The position numbers and the translations under genes were made by a program. From positions 1-46,782 of the forward strand of contig JAFZWM010000001.1 in the NCBI GenBank assembly GCA_017617315.1: a DNA stretch of 46,782 bases. The letters run 5' to 3'. Shown here one piece after another: positions 32,760 through 41,485 of this stretch (positions are counted from its first letter, which is position 1; every line of letters starts with the position of its first letter). The notes under the pieces were generated by a model. The model searched no databases. It saw only the letters and a program-made list of their open reading frames with translations, and was not told where the DNA came from. Source of the stretch: Bacteroidaceae bacterium. Its GTDB lineage: Bacteria; Bacteroidota; Bacteroidia; Bacteroidales; Bacteroidaceae.

Positions 32760-33539
32760 ATGGAGAAATTAGTAATTGCCGGAAAGGAATTTGGCTCACG
32801 CCTGTTTCTCGGCTCTGGAAAATTCAGTTCGAACCAGATAATGGAAGAAGCCATCAAAGCCTCTGGCACAGAGATGGTTACTCTGGCAATGAAGCGCATC
32901 GAGCTTGACGACAAGGAAGACGACATGCTAAAGCACATTGCCCACCCTAACATCCAGCTTCTGCCCAACACATCGGGCGTGAGAGATGCCGACGAGGCGG
33001 TATTCGCCGCACAGATGGCGCGCGAGGCGTTCGGCACAAACTGGCTGAAACTCGAAATACATCCCGACCCACGATATCTTCTGCCCGACTCGGTTGAGAC
33101 TCTGAAGGCTACCGAGAAGCTTGTAAAGCTGGGCTTCGTAGTATTGCCATACTGTCAGGCCGACCCAGTTCTGTGCCGTCAGCTCGAAGAGGCCGGAGCA
33201 GCAACCGTAATGCCTCTGGCTGCCCCTATCGGAACAAACAAGGGTCTCGAAACCAAGGAGTTCATCCGCATCATCATTGAGCAGGCCGGAGTTCCGGTGG
33301 TTGTCGATGCCGGAATAGGCGCGCCAAGCCACGCAGCCGAGGCCATGGAGATGGGCGCATCGGCATGTCTTGTAAACACGGCAATATCTGTAGCCGGCAA
33401 TCCGGTAGAGATGGCAAAGGCCTTCAAGATGGCAGTCGAGGCCGGACGCATGGCATACGAGAGCGGTCTGGGAGCCGTAGCCACAAACAACATGGTTGCA
33501 TCGGCATCATCACCGCTTACAGCCTTTCTGAACGAATAA
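32760..33539 (+). CDS. thiG: thiazole synthase
   Basis: This 259-residue TIM-barrel enzyme makes the thiazole phosphate from deoxyxylulose 5-phosphate, ThiS thiocarboxylate and dehydroglycine. [12 protein letters not shown] near the start, the Schiff-base lysine in [16 protein letters not shown] and [20 protein letters not shown] are clear. It is the middle gene of thiSGH and depends on ThiH for dehydroglycine. Confidence 0.97.
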   Translation: MEKLVIAGKEFGSRLFLGSGKFSSNQIMEEAIKASGTEMVTLAMKRIELDDKEDDMLKHIAHPNIQLLPNTSGVRDADEAVFAAQMAREAFGTNWLKLEIHPDPRYLLPDSVETLKATEKLVKLGFVVLPYCQADPVLCRQLEEAGAATVMPLAAPIGTNKGLETKEFIRIIIEQAGVPVVVDAGIGAPSHAAEAMEMGASACLVNTAISVAGNPVEMAKAFKMAVEAGRMAYESGLGAVATNNMVASASSPLTAFLNE

Positions 33540-33554
33540 AAACGGACAAGAACA

Positions 33555-34682
33555 ATGTTTTCAGACGAATTAGAAAAGATTGACTGGGACGAGACAACCC
33601 GCAAGATAATGTCGAAGACCGACGCCGACGTACGACGCGCCCTTGCCAAGAGCCATTGCGATGTTGAGGATTTCATGGCTCTCCTCTCTCCTGCCGCCGA
33701 GCCTTACCTTGAACAGATGGCGCAGCTGAGCAAGAAATATACAGAGGAGCGATTTGGCAATACCATGTCGATGTTCATTCCGCTATATATAACCAATTCG
33801 TGCTCAAACTCTTGCGTCTACTGCGGATTTCACGTCAGCAACCCTATGCCGCGCGTAATCCTCACTCCCGAGCAGATTGAGAACGAGTACAAGGCAATAA
33901 AGCAGATTGCACCTTTCGAGAACATCCTGCTCGTAACGGGCGAGAACCCGGCAAAGGCCGGAGTGCCTTATCTGGCAAAGGCACTCGACATAGCAAAGAA
34001 ATATTTCTCAAACCTGAAGATTGAGGTGATGCCTCTCGCCGCCGAGGAATATGCCGAACTGCGCGAGCACGGCCTCAACGGAGTAATCTGCTTTCAGGAA
34101 ACGTATCACAAGGCAAACTACAACATCTATCATCCGCGCGGCATGAAGAGCAAGTTCGAATGGCGCGTAAACGGCTTCGACCGCATGGGACAGGCCGGAG
34201 TTCATTCCATCGGCATGGGCGTCCTCATCGGTCTGGAAAAGGAATGGCGCACGGACATAACGATGATGGCATACCACCTGAGATACTTGCAGAAGAAATA
34301 CTGGCGCACGAAATACTCGGTTAACTTCCCTCGCATGAGGCCGGCGCAGAACGAGGGCTTCCACCCTAACTGCTACATGACCGACAAGCAACTGGCACAG
34401 GCTACATTTGCCATGCGAATATTCGACCACGATGTGGATATCAGCTACTCAACGCGCGAGCCAGCCTTCATCCGCAACAACATGGCTATGCTTGGCGTTA
34501 CCACTATGAGTGCCGAGAGTCGCGTTAATCCGGGCGGATACCACACATATCCGCAGGCGTTGGAGCAGTTTACCGTAAGCGACAACCGCAAGGTGGGCGA
34601 CATCATCGCCTCGCTGAAAGCTGTCGGTCGCGAGCCTGTATGGAAGGACTGGGATGCAAGCTTCGACCATAAGGCTTCATAA
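33555..34682 (+). CDS. thiH: 2-iminoacetate synthase (radical SAM)
   Basis: This 375-residue enzyme splits tyrosine to give dehydroglycine (2-iminoacetate) for ThiG. The radical SAM cluster motif is CSNSCVYC (CxxxCxxC). Other ThiH features are EVMPLAAEEYAELREHGLNG and QETYH. The dependence on SAM and on tyrosine, not glycine oxidase ThiO, agrees with an anaerobe. It is the last gene of the operon before a terminator at 34815. Confidence 0.96.
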   Translation: MFSDELEKIDWDETTRKIMSKTDADVRRALAKSHCDVEDFMALLSPAAEPYLEQMAQLSKKYTEERFGNTMSMFIPLYITNSCSNSCVYCGFHVSNPMPRVILTPEQIENEYKAIKQIAPFENILLVTGENPAKAGVPYLAKALDIAKKYFSNLKIEVMPLAAEEYAELREHGLNGVICFQETYHKANYNIYHPRGMKSKFEWRVNGFDRMGQAGVHSIGMGVLIGLEKEWRTDITMMAYHLRYLQKKYWRTKYSVNFPRMRPAQNEGFHPNCYMTDKQLAQATFAMRIFDHDVDISYSTREPAFIRNNMAMLGVTTMSAESRVNPGGYHTYPQALEQFTVSDNRKVGDIIASLKAVGREPVWKDWDASFDHKAS

Positions 34683-34775
34683 GAAACTTGAAAATTGAGA
34701 ATTGAAAGTTGAAAATTTTAATTGACAATGGACAATTTCTTTTGTTAAAAGTTGAAATTTGAAAATTGAAACTTT
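34683..34775. repeat. low-complexity repeat (TTGAAAATTGA / TTGACAATGGACAA)
   Basis: After thiH the sequence is a run of short motifs aacttgaaaatt, gaaagttgaaaa, ttgacaatggacaa. It resembles 317-391 near the rRNA gene. No gene is seen. Confidence 0.5.
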
Positions 34776-34814
34776 TTATAACACGCAACAACACAATCAA
34801 CTTTTACAATAGCA

Positions 34815-34857
34815 AGACTCGCAACCGCCTTTTGTGCGACTGCGAGTCTTTTTTTTT
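34815..34857 (+). terminator. thiSGH terminator
   Basis: AGACTCGCA (34815-34823) pairs with TGCGAGTCT (34841-34849), followed by nine T's. Confidence 0.9.
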
Positions 34858-34892
34858 CGTTCGTTGTTTATATTTTCTATATTATAAAAAGA

Positions 34893-34935
34893 GAACGACT
34901 TACATGGCACTTTGCGCTATATAAGTCGTTCTTTT
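34893..34935 (-). terminator. YbjQ-gene terminator
   Basis: GAACGACTTA (34893-34902) pairs perfectly with TAAGTCGTTC (34922-34931), with A/T runs on both sides. It lies just after the minus-strand YbjQ gene. Confidence 0.75.
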
Positions 34936-34942
34936 AAGTCTT

Positions 34943-35260
34943 TTAGATTCTTACGGCCGTACCGCTACAGCTTACCATAAGCATACTGCCCTTTGCGCCT
35001 ATGGTCTCATAGTCGAGGTCGATGCCTACGATGGCATTTGCGCCCAGTCTTGCGGCGCGCTCGGTCATCTCCTTCAAAGCAGCTTCCTTTGCCTCGATGA
35101 GTGTCTGCTCATAGCTCGAAGAGCGGCCTCCGAAGAAATCGTGCAACGATGCTGTAAAATCCTTTATGAAATTGGCGCCGATAATAACCTCGCCAGATAC
35201 CAAGCCAAGATACTGCTGTATCTGATGGCCTTCCAATGTTGGAGTTGTTGACAATAACAT
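34943..35260 (-). CDS. YbjQ/UPF0145 family protein
   Basis: This 105-residue protein matches the YbjQ (DUF74) family: MLLSTTPTLEGHQI, GEVIIGANFIKDF and AARLGANAIVGIDLDYETIG. It is cytosolic. Members form ring-shaped pentamers; their function is not established, and a metal-binding annotation is sometimes used. It starts 41 nt after dihydroorotase ends and may be co-transcribed with it. Confidence 0.92.
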   Translation of the reverse strand: MLLSTTPTLEGHQIQQYLGLVSGEVIIGANFIKDFTASLHDFFGGRSSSYEQTLIEAKEAALKEMTERAARLGANAIVGIDLDYETIGAKGSMLMVSCSGTAVRI

Positions 35261-35301
35261 ATTTTTTCAAGATTATGGTTAATAATCGCTTCTGAGAATA
35301 T

Positions 35302-36711
35302 CTATCGCTCAAAGGTTACGGCCTCGCCTATGCAGCTTCTGTCTACACCTTTCTTGAGGTCGAACACCTTGTTTCCGTTGCAGAATGTGGCGTAGACCTG
35401 ATGGTGGAACTTGTGTCCCTCGAGCGGACTCCATCCGCACTTGCTTATGATGTCGCTCTGCTTCAGAGTCCAGTCGGCCTCGCTCACGATTACGAAGTCG
35501 GCCTTGTAGCCCACCCTTATGTAGCCTCGGCGACGGATGCCGAAGAGCGATGCCGGATTGTGACACATCAGTCGGGCGGTATGTATTGCAGCCTTCTGGC
35601 GGTCGTTGTTGCAGAGTGTCGTCATAAGGTCGAGCATAGACACGAGCGAGAACTGTAGCATAGGCATTCCGCTCACCGCCTTGGCGCATCCGCCCTCCTT
35701 CTCGCTTAGCAGATGCGGAGCGTGGTCGGTTCCCACAACCGCGATGCGTCCGTCGAAGAGCGCCTTCTGAAGTGCTTTCTGATGTTTCTCGCCCTTGATG
35801 GCCGGGTTGCATTTTATGCGTGTGCCGAGAGTCTGATAGTCGGCATCGTTAAACATAAGATGCGACACGCAAGCCTCAGCCGTAATGTTCTCGAACTTCT
35901 CTTCGCCGTTGCCGCCAAGAGCCGCCTTCGACTTTGGTATGAGTTTAAGTTCTTCGGCAGTTGTGATGTGTGCCACATGCAGTCGCGCGCCAGTCTCCTT
36001 TGCCAGCTTTACGGCAAGCTGAGTGCTCTTCAGGCAAGCCTCAACGCTTCTTATCTCGGGATGGAACTTAACGTCAGGGTCGTCGCCGTGGAGCGACTTG
36101 TATTCAGCCATGTTTGCGTCGATAATATCGGTATCCTCGCAATGGGTCATTATGGGCAGAGGGCTTTCTTTGAATATGGTTTTGAGCGACTCGTAGTTGT
36201 CAACAAGCATGTTTCCGGTAGACGAGCCCATGAAAACCTTCACGCCACATACCTTATTCTTGTCGAGCTGCTTAAGCATTTCGGTATTGCTGTTCGTTGC
36301 TCCGAAGAAGAACGAATAGTTTACATGGCTGCACTCGGCTGCATGCTGAAACTTCTCGTTAAGGTCGTCGATGCTTACGGTCTGCGGCTTGGTGTTAGGC
36401 ATGTCGAAGAAGGTAGTAACGCCTCCTGCGGCAGCTGCGGCCGATTCGCTCTCCATATCAGCCTTGTGTGTCAGTCCGGGATCGCGGAAATGAACGTGGT
36501 CGTCAATCACGCCCGGCATCAGCAACATTCCCTGGCAGAAGACTATTTCAGCACCCTGCTCCTGTGCCTCGCGCACAAAATCGTTGTACACGGCAGCACC
36601 TTCATCAATATACACAATCTTGACGATGATGTTATCATAGACCAAAACGGAGCCCATTTCGCATGTGCCCTCGTTTACAATCATAGCATTGTAAAAAAAC
36701 TTTTTTCCCAT
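35302..36711 (-). CDS. pyrC: dihydroorotase
   Basis: This 469-residue amidohydrolase closes carbamoyl-aspartate to dihydroorotate in pyrimidine synthesis. Metal ligands are visible in DDHVHFRDPG, the lysine in KVFMGSSTGN, the histidines in MTHCEDTD and HVAHITTAEE, and the Asp in VVGTDHAPH. The length fits the longer class I/Bacteroidetes form. TAAATTTG on the coding strand (36733-36740) is a likely -7 element. Confidence 0.93.
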   Translation of the reverse strand: MGKKFFYNAMIVNEGTCEMGSVLVYDNIIVKIVYIDEGAAVYNDFVREAQEQGAEIVFCQGMLLMPGVIDDHVHFRDPGLTHKADMESESAAAAAGGVTTFFDMPNTKPQTVSIDDLNEKFQHAAECSHVNYSFFFGATNSNTEMLKQLDKNKVCGVKVFMGSSTGNMLVDNYESLKTIFKESPLPIMTHCEDTDIIDANMAEYKSLHGDDPDVKFHPEIRSVEACLKSTQLAVKLAKETGARLHVAHITTAEELKLIPKSKAALGGNGEEKFENITAEACVSHLMFNDADYQTLGTRIKCNPAIKGEKHQKALQKALFDGRIAVVGTDHAPHLLSEKEGGCAKAVSGMPMLQFSLVSMLDLMTTLCNNDRQKAAIHTARLMCHNPASLFGIRRRGYIRVGYKADFVIVSEADWTLKQSDIISKCGWSPLEGHKFHHQVYATFCNGNKVFDLKKGVDRSCIGEAVTFER

Positions 36712-36815
36712 GGTTTCAGAAATTCACAGATGCAAATTTAATGAAACCTAAGTTAAAAAACAACCAAAATTTATAAATATTTACTATCTTTACGGCATTT
36801 TAAAAGCATTAACAT

Positions 36816-38399
36816 ATGAAAAAACTATTTTTACTGCTATCAGTCCTTGTGGCAAGCACTACAACGATGCTTGCACAAGTTGAACGTCCGAAAATCGTTG
36901 TGGGCATTGTTGTTGACCAGATGAGATGGGATTACCTGATGCGATACAACGACCGCTACTGCGACGGCGGATTCAAGCGCATGATGCGCGAGGGTGTGAG
37001 CTGCAACAACATGATGATTAACTACGTTCCAACCATCACGGCCGTTGGACACGCGTGCGTCTTCACAGGCTCTGTGCCTGCACTCACGGGCATCACGGGC
37101 AACAGTTTCTTTATTGAGCAGGAGCAGCGCAAGATTTACTGCTGTCAGGACGACTCGGTCGAGGGCGTAGGCTCTAAGAACGCGGCTGGAAAGATGTCGC
37201 CGCACAACCTGCTCGTTACTACCATTACCGACGAGCTGCGCCTGGCCTACAACTTCCGCAACAAAACCATCGGCGTTGCACTCAAAGACCGCGCCGCCAT
37301 TCTTCCGGCAGGACACACGGCCAACGGAGCGTACTGGTACGACACAACGGATAACTGCTTCATCACAAGCACCTATTACATGAACGAGCTGCCCGACTGG
37401 GTTAAAGCTTTCAACAAGCAGGGGCTGGGCAAGAAGTACCTGAAGCAGGGCTGGGGCAATCTTCTCTTCGACGAAAGCACATACGTTCAGAGCACCAAGA
37501 AGAACAGTCCTTACGAACTTGAGCTCGACCCAAAGGACGTGAAAAACACGCATTGGGGCAACAACCTCACCCTTGCAATGGCAAAGGCTGCCATCGAGGG
37601 CGAAAAACTCGGCCAGAACGGACTTTGCGACTTCCTTACCATCAGTTTCTCGGCTCCCGATGCCATCTCACACTTGGTTGGTCCAAACTCTATCTTGATG
37701 GAAGACTGCTATCTGCGCCTCGACCGCGAACTGGCAGATTTCTTCAGCTATCTTGACGGCAAATTCGGAAAAGACGGATATCTTGCCTTCCTCACCGCCG
37801 ACCATGCCGGAGCGCACAATCCGTCGTTCCTGAAAGACCATAAGCTGCCGGGCGGCGCATGGGACGACAAGACCGTATGCAAGGAACTGAACAAGGATAT
37901 AAACCAGAAGTTCGGTCTGAAAGACGATGTTGTGATGAGCGCGAAGAACTATCAGATTCACCTTAACTACCGCACCATCGGCGAGCAGAAAGTTGATGTG
38001 GCCGCTCTGAAGAAGTACATCATAGAGCAGATGATGAAGCGTCCCGACATTCACTATGCGTTCGACATAAACAACATGCCTGAATATCTGCCTGCACGAC
38101 TGAAGAAACAAGTGTCAAACGGCTACAACCCTAAGCGAAGCGGCGAGATTGCCCTTGTACTCGAAAACGGCTACAGCGAGCTGATAGACAAGCGCAACGG
38201 CATCTTCCTTGGCAACTGCCACGGCGTTTGGGCACCTTACGACGCTCACATTCCGTTCCTGCTCATGGGCTGGCACATTCCGCACGGCGTTGCCGACAAC
38301 CGCACACACCACATAACAGACATATCTACAACCGTTGCCAACATGCTGGGCATTCAGATGCCAAGCGGATGTCTGGGCGACGTGATTGAGTGGAAATAA
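36816..38399 (+). CDS. PafA-type alkaline phosphatase
   Basis: This 527-residue periplasmic enzyme has a signal peptide (MKKLFLLLSVLVASTTTMLA, cut before Q). It belongs to the type I phosphodiesterase/nucleotide pyrophosphatase superfamily, but the threonine nucleophile in NYVPTITAVGHACVFTGS and the KDR triad in LKDRAAILPAGH match the phosphomonoesterase PafA. Two-metal ligands are in GIVVDQMRWDY, FSAPDAISHLVGP and TADHAGAHNP. It releases phosphate from many esters. The next gene begins 32 nt later. TATCTTTA at 36784-36791 may be its -7 box; no Pho box was recognised. Confidence 0.9.
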   Translation: MKKLFLLLSVLVASTTTMLAQVERPKIVVGIVVDQMRWDYLMRYNDRYCDGGFKRMMREGVSCNNMMINYVPTITAVGHACVFTGSVPALTGITGNSFFIEQEQRKIYCCQDDSVEGVGSKNAAGKMSPHNLLVTTITDELRLAYNFRNKTIGVALKDRAAILPAGHTANGAYWYDTTDNCFITSTYYMNELPDWVKAFNKQGLGKKYLKQGWGNLLFDESTYVQSTKKNSPYELELDPKDVKNTHWGNNLTLAMAKAAIEGEKLGQNGLCDFLTISFSAPDAISHLVGPNSILMEDCYLRLDRELADFFSYLDGKFGKDGYLAFLTADHAGAHNPSFLKDHKLPGGAWDDKTVCKELNKDINQKFGLKDDVVMSAKNYQIHLNYRTIGEQKVDVAALKKYIIEQMMKRPDIHYAFDINNMPEYLPARLKKQVSNGYNPKRSGEIALVLENGYSELIDKRNGIFLGNCHGVWAPYDAHIPFLLMGWHIPHGVADNRTHHITDISTTVANMLGIQMPSGCLGDVIEWK

Positions 38400-38431
38400 C
38401 GATTATTAACGACAAAAAATGAACATTTATC

Positions 38432-39454
38432 ATGAAAGAACTTGAAAGACGAATTGCCGAAGAAGGTAAGTATCTTCCCGGCGGAATACTGAAAGTTGAC
38501 AGTTTCATCAACCACAAGATAGATCCTCAGCTTATGCACAGCATCGGCAAGGAGATTGCCGCCATGTTTGCCAACAGCGGAATAACAAAGGTAATGACGG
38601 TAGAGGCAAGCGGCATCGCTCCGGCCATTATGGTGGGTCTGGAGATGGGGCTTCCTGTCGTCTACATCAAGAAGGCAAAGCCAAGCACCATGGAAAAGTG
38701 CTACACAACCGTCGTCCACTCGTTTACAAAGGCTAAGAACATCGACCTTGTGCTGGGAAAAGACATGCTTAGCAAGGGCGACAAGATTCTGTTTGTAGAC
38801 GATTTCATTGCCAACGGAAACACCACTCTTGCTGCCATCGACCTCATACATCAGGCTGGAGCCGAGATGGTTGGCTGCGCCTTCCTCATCGAGAAGGACT
38901 TTATGCAGGGACGCAAGCGCATTCTTGAGCAGTACCCTAACCTCGACATCAAGAGTCTTGCTATTGTGCAGAGCAGCGAGATTACCGAGCAGGACAAGAA
39001 GTTTATGCAGATTGCCATAGATGCATCGGTTGAGAACGTTAAGAACGGCGGCGGTCCGTTTGGCGCGGTAATCGTAAAGAACGGCGAGCTTATTGCCACA
39101 GGCGTAAACCGCGTAACGGCAAACAGCGACCCTACGGCACATGCCGAGGTTTCGGCCATCAGAAACGCCTGCCAGAAGCTGGGCACTTTCAAGCTCGACG
39201 GATGCGTTATCTACACATCGTGCGAGCCTTGCCCTATGTGCCTTAGCGCTATTTACTGGAGCGGAATAAACAAGATTTACTACGGCAACACGGCTGTTGA
39301 TGCCAAGGACATCGACTTCGACGACCAGTTTATCTACGACGAGATTGACAAGCCTGCCGACTCGCGCAACATTCCTTCAATCTGCGTGCTGCGCCACGAG
39401 GCTCAACGCGCCTTCCGCGACTGGCGCTTGAAGGTTGACAAGATTGAATATTGA
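38432..39454 (+). CDS. xanthine phosphoribosyltransferase-guanine deaminase fusion
   Basis: This 340-residue protein joins two complete enzymes. Residues 1-185 match B. subtilis Xpt: LKVDSFINHKIDP, EASGIAPAIMVGL and the PRPP loop FVDDFIANGNT (121-131). Residues 186-340 match the cytidine-deaminase-fold guanine deaminase GuaD: GGPFGAVIVKNGE, HAEVSAIRNA (His237, Glu239), CEPCPMC (Cys264, Cys267) and the GuaD-specific FDDQFIYDEIDKPA. GuaD turns guanine into xanthine and Xpt converts xanthine to XMP, so the two steps are consecutive. The specificity of a deaminase domain could also extend to other purines. It follows pafA by 32 nt. Confidence 0.9.
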   Translation: MKELERRIAEEGKYLPGGILKVDSFINHKIDPQLMHSIGKEIAAMFANSGITKVMTVEASGIAPAIMVGLEMGLPVVYIKKAKPSTMEKCYTTVVHSFTKAKNIDLVLGKDMLSKGDKILFVDDFIANGNTTLAAIDLIHQAGAEMVGCAFLIEKDFMQGRKRILEQYPNLDIKSLAIVQSSEITEQDKKFMQIAIDASVENVKNGGGPFGAVIVKNGELIATGVNRVTANSDPTAHAEVSAIRNACQKLGTFKLDGCVIYTSCEPCPMCLSAIYWSGINKIYYGNTAVDAKDIDFDDQFIYDEIDKPADSRNIPSICVLRHEAQRAFRDWRLKVDKIEY

Positions 39455-39476
39455 TTCCTTTTCAATAGAAAAACAT

Positions 39477-39568
39477 ATCGGGCGGAAAGACGAAGGATTC
39501 CTCATTCTTCGCTTTTCCGCCCGATTTCTTATTTTGCAAGGCTGTGCCTTGTGGACATTACTAATGGC
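39477..39568. repeat. dispersed hairpin element, copy D
   Basis: It has the palindrome ATCGGGCGGAAAA (39477 on) with its complement up to 39525, then TTATTTTGCAAGGCTGTGCCTTG and ACATTACTAATGGC, as in copies A and C. Here the hairpin also ends the xpt-guaD gene. 39569-39653 shows nothing further. Confidence 0.75.
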
Positions 39569-39653
39569 TATGGGGTAAGACAAATCTACCCCCGGGAGTA
39601 GGAACGCAAGCCTGTCTGTTTGTCGCCTTATTTTTACAGCAGTCCTTTGCTTC

Positions 39654-40553
39654 TTACATCAACGATGTAATCTCATCCCTGCTTAGTCCTGTAGCTTGCA
39701 TGATGGAGTCGATTGGAAGTCCCATTGCAAGAAGATTCCGGGCTATATCATAGCGTCCTTTTTTCTCGCCTTCTGCTATGCCTTTCTCCATACCTTCTTT
39801 TAAACCTTCTTTTAAGCCTTTGTCAAAGCCTTCCTTCAAACCTTTTTCTATTGCATAGTCCATTACGCAAATGGTGTCGCGGTACTTGCGGATACCCTCA
39901 TCATATTTCATGCGCTCCTCTTTTGAGAGGGCGCTTATATCTGCTATCTCTGCTATCTTGGCAAAGACAGAGTCCTTTGCCGCAAACGGCATTCTTTTTA
40001 ATGCTTCCATATTCTTCAATACGTAAATCCAACGTTCAAAATCATTCTCGCACTCATCTGCCTGTCTGTCGAAATACGGCAGCTGCAGGTATATCATCCT
40101 AAAGTCGTTCGAGAAAACCTCCTTTGTCTGCATATCCATCAGTACGGCATCCGTGCGGAACTTTGTGCCTATGTCGTCTATCTTGAAGTTCAAAAATGCG
40201 ACGAGATAAACCGACTTGATGTCGTACTTCCATTCCGCCCCTCTTTCTCCCTGACGGGATATTGCCTCAGACACATAGTAGATGCTTCGCTTCTTGAAGA
40301 AGGGCTGCTCCTTGTTCTGCATCTCCACTATGATATGCTCGCCGTCAGTCGTCTTGCAGTATATATCGTAGATGAGCGAACGGTCATCCGCATACATGGC
40401 AGGCTGCTCCTTGTCGAGAAATGTGATGTCCACTATCTCCTTCTCGCCGGCCAGAAGGCTGTTGAGAAAGTGCAGAAGCAACGGCTTGGAGACCTCCTGT
40501 CCGAAGATTCGCTTGAAACCTATGTCCGTGAACGGATTGATGAACTTTGCCAT
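39654..40553 (-). CDS. Rpn/PDDEXK-family nuclease (putative transposase)
   Basis: This 299-residue protein (from MAKFINPFTDIGFKRIFG) belongs to the Rpn/YhgA-like PD-(D/E)XK family. The nuclease core is in DRSLIYDIYCKTTDGEHIIVEMQNKEQ (Asp, then E-x-Q). Residues 230-270 are a run of short repeats, KGLKEGFDKGLKEGLKEGME, and the C-terminus is a small helical bundle. Some Rpn proteins act as toxic DNA nucleases in phage defence, with a small antitoxin made from an internal start; a candidate internal start exists here. I chose Met4 (40553) as start because MAKF is the family's usual N-terminus. A canonical promoter lies about 110 nt upstream. Confidence 0.88.
   Translation of the reverse strand: MAKFINPFTDIGFKRIFGQEVSKPLLLHFLNSLLAGEKEIVDITFLDKEQPAMYADDRSLIYDIYCKTTDGEHIIVEMQNKEQPFFKKRSIYYVSEAISRQGERGAEWKYDIKSVYLVAFLNFKIDDIGTKFRTDAVLMDMQTKEVFSNDFRMIYLQLPYFDRQADECENDFERWIYVLKNMEALKRMPFAAKDSVFAKIAEIADISALSKEERMKYDEGIRKYRDTICVMDYAIEKGLKEGFDKGLKEGLKEGMEKGIAEGEKKGRYDIARNLLAMGLPIDSIMQATGLSRDEITSLM
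39909..39920 (-). promoter_or_regulatory. possible intragenic start site in the Rpn gene
   Basis: On the coding strand AGAGGAGCGCATG puts an SD-like GAGGAG a few bases before an in-frame ATG at 39911 (MKYDEGIRK...). From here an 85-residue C-terminal protein would be made. SD motifs are rarely used in Bacteroidetes, so this is a candidate only. Confidence 0.35.
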
Positions 40554-40663
40554 ACAATACAAGTTTTACTGTTTCGGGCGACAACGTGCAAAGCACCTCG
40601 CACTCATAAAATAGTGCATGTCAGCCATTAAAGGCTGGCGCAGGGTCTTTGCCCCTTCGAGTG

Positions 40664-40694
40664 CAAAGTTAGTGTTTTTCCTGAAACATACAAA
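40664..40694 (-). promoter_or_regulatory. Rpn gene promoter
   Basis: On the minus strand there is TTTG (40691-40694), a 19-nt spacer and TAACTTTG (40664-40671). The leader of about 100 nt contains a GC-rich inverted repeat (GCCATTAAAGGC and flanking). Confidence 0.75.
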
Positions 40695-40750
40695 CAAATC
40701 AAACAATTTGTGAAAACAAACAGATAATGCAAGTTTTCTACGATTTTTAT

Positions 40751-40895
40751 TTTACGGAAAAATGTTTTTGATTGAAGTCTGTCGTCTGACAACATTTTGA
40801 ATAATAAGAGCGGAAAGACGAAAGAGTTTGATTCTTCGTTTTTCCGCTCTGTTGTTTATTTTGTAAGGCTATGCCTTATTGTACATTACAATGAC
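40751..40895. repeat. dispersed hairpin element, copy C
   Basis: It has the TTTTTGATTGAAG left part, the palindrome with arms AGAGCGGAAA (40807-40816) and TTTCCGCTCT (40841-40850), then TTGTTTATTTTGTAAGGCTATGCCTTA. It lies directly downstream of the intact small membrane-protein gene, as copy B does for the truncated one. Confidence 0.85.
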
Positions 40896-40916
40896 TTTGG
40901 TGAAGATGCTCGGAGT

Positions 40917-41315
40917 CTATTTTAAAGAGGCTTTATATTCGCCAACAATCATCGCTACGGCAAAGGATAAAATAATTGTTCCAATCAAATAGGTTAATAC
41001 AAGAATCAATCCTATTTTTTTATCTCTTGGCGATTCGTTTTTAAACTCTTCATCATAAGATTTCCATTTTTTCTTATTATATAATAAAATGAAATTCATG
41101 ACTCCAAACAAAAGCGCAGATACTGCAGGATTGTATTTAGACCAATCTGGCCAAACTTTATACGAAGTAAAAACATCGACAATAAACAAGACATTCAATA
41201 ATTGAAACCAATGAACAATTGTTAAAGTCGCAATGGTATTGAATATAGGTGTATCATTGCGAAAATGATACAATCTATATATCAGATATCTATAAAATTT
41301 ACAAAGTGGTAACAT
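40917..41315 (-). CDS. small membrane protein, intact copy
   Basis: This 132-residue protein (from MLPLCKFYRYLIYRLYH) has about four hydrophobic segments: TIATLTIVHWFQLLNVLFIV, NPAVSALLFGVMNFILLY, and IGLILVLTYLIGTIILSFAVAM, with a charged YNKKKWKSYDEEFKNESPRDKK loop. I chose this start because the upstream extension in the long frame runs through repeat sequence, and a consensus promoter lies between. The truncated relative at 12256-12477 shares the loop and C-terminus. I do not recognise a family; its repeated position beside Rhs remnants suggests an orphan immunity protein, which is an inference. Confidence 0.6.
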   Translation of the reverse strand: MLPLCKFYRYLIYRLYHFRNDTPIFNTIATLTIVHWFQLLNVLFIVDVFTSYKVWPDWSKYNPAVSALLFGVMNFILLYNKKKWKSYDEEFKNESPRDKKIGLILVLTYLIGTIILSFAVAMIVGEYKASLK

Positions 41316-41338
41316 ATCAATACATTTACATTCTGCTA

Positions 41339-41371
41339 CAAAATTAGCAAACTTTTTCAAAATGCAGCAAA
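41339..41371 (-). promoter_or_regulatory. small membrane protein promoter
   Basis: On the minus strand there is TTTG (41368-41371), a 21-nt spacer and TAATTTTG (41339-41346), 23 nt before the chosen start. Similar bases recur upstream of 41635 (41655-41700), so the promoter region itself is duplicated. Confidence 0.7.
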
Positions 41372-41485
41372 TATGGCCTTTATTTACTACGCTTGACGAA
41401 TAAGAAAAACGAGGGGGCGTCTCGAACGAATCCCGAAGATTTGTGAAAACAAACAGAGAATGACACAAAAGACTATGTATGGATC

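Noticed and set aside
39654-40553. Rpn gene considered as an insertion sequence
   Set aside because: No terminal inverted repeats or target duplications were seen at its borders, and the gene has its own promoter.
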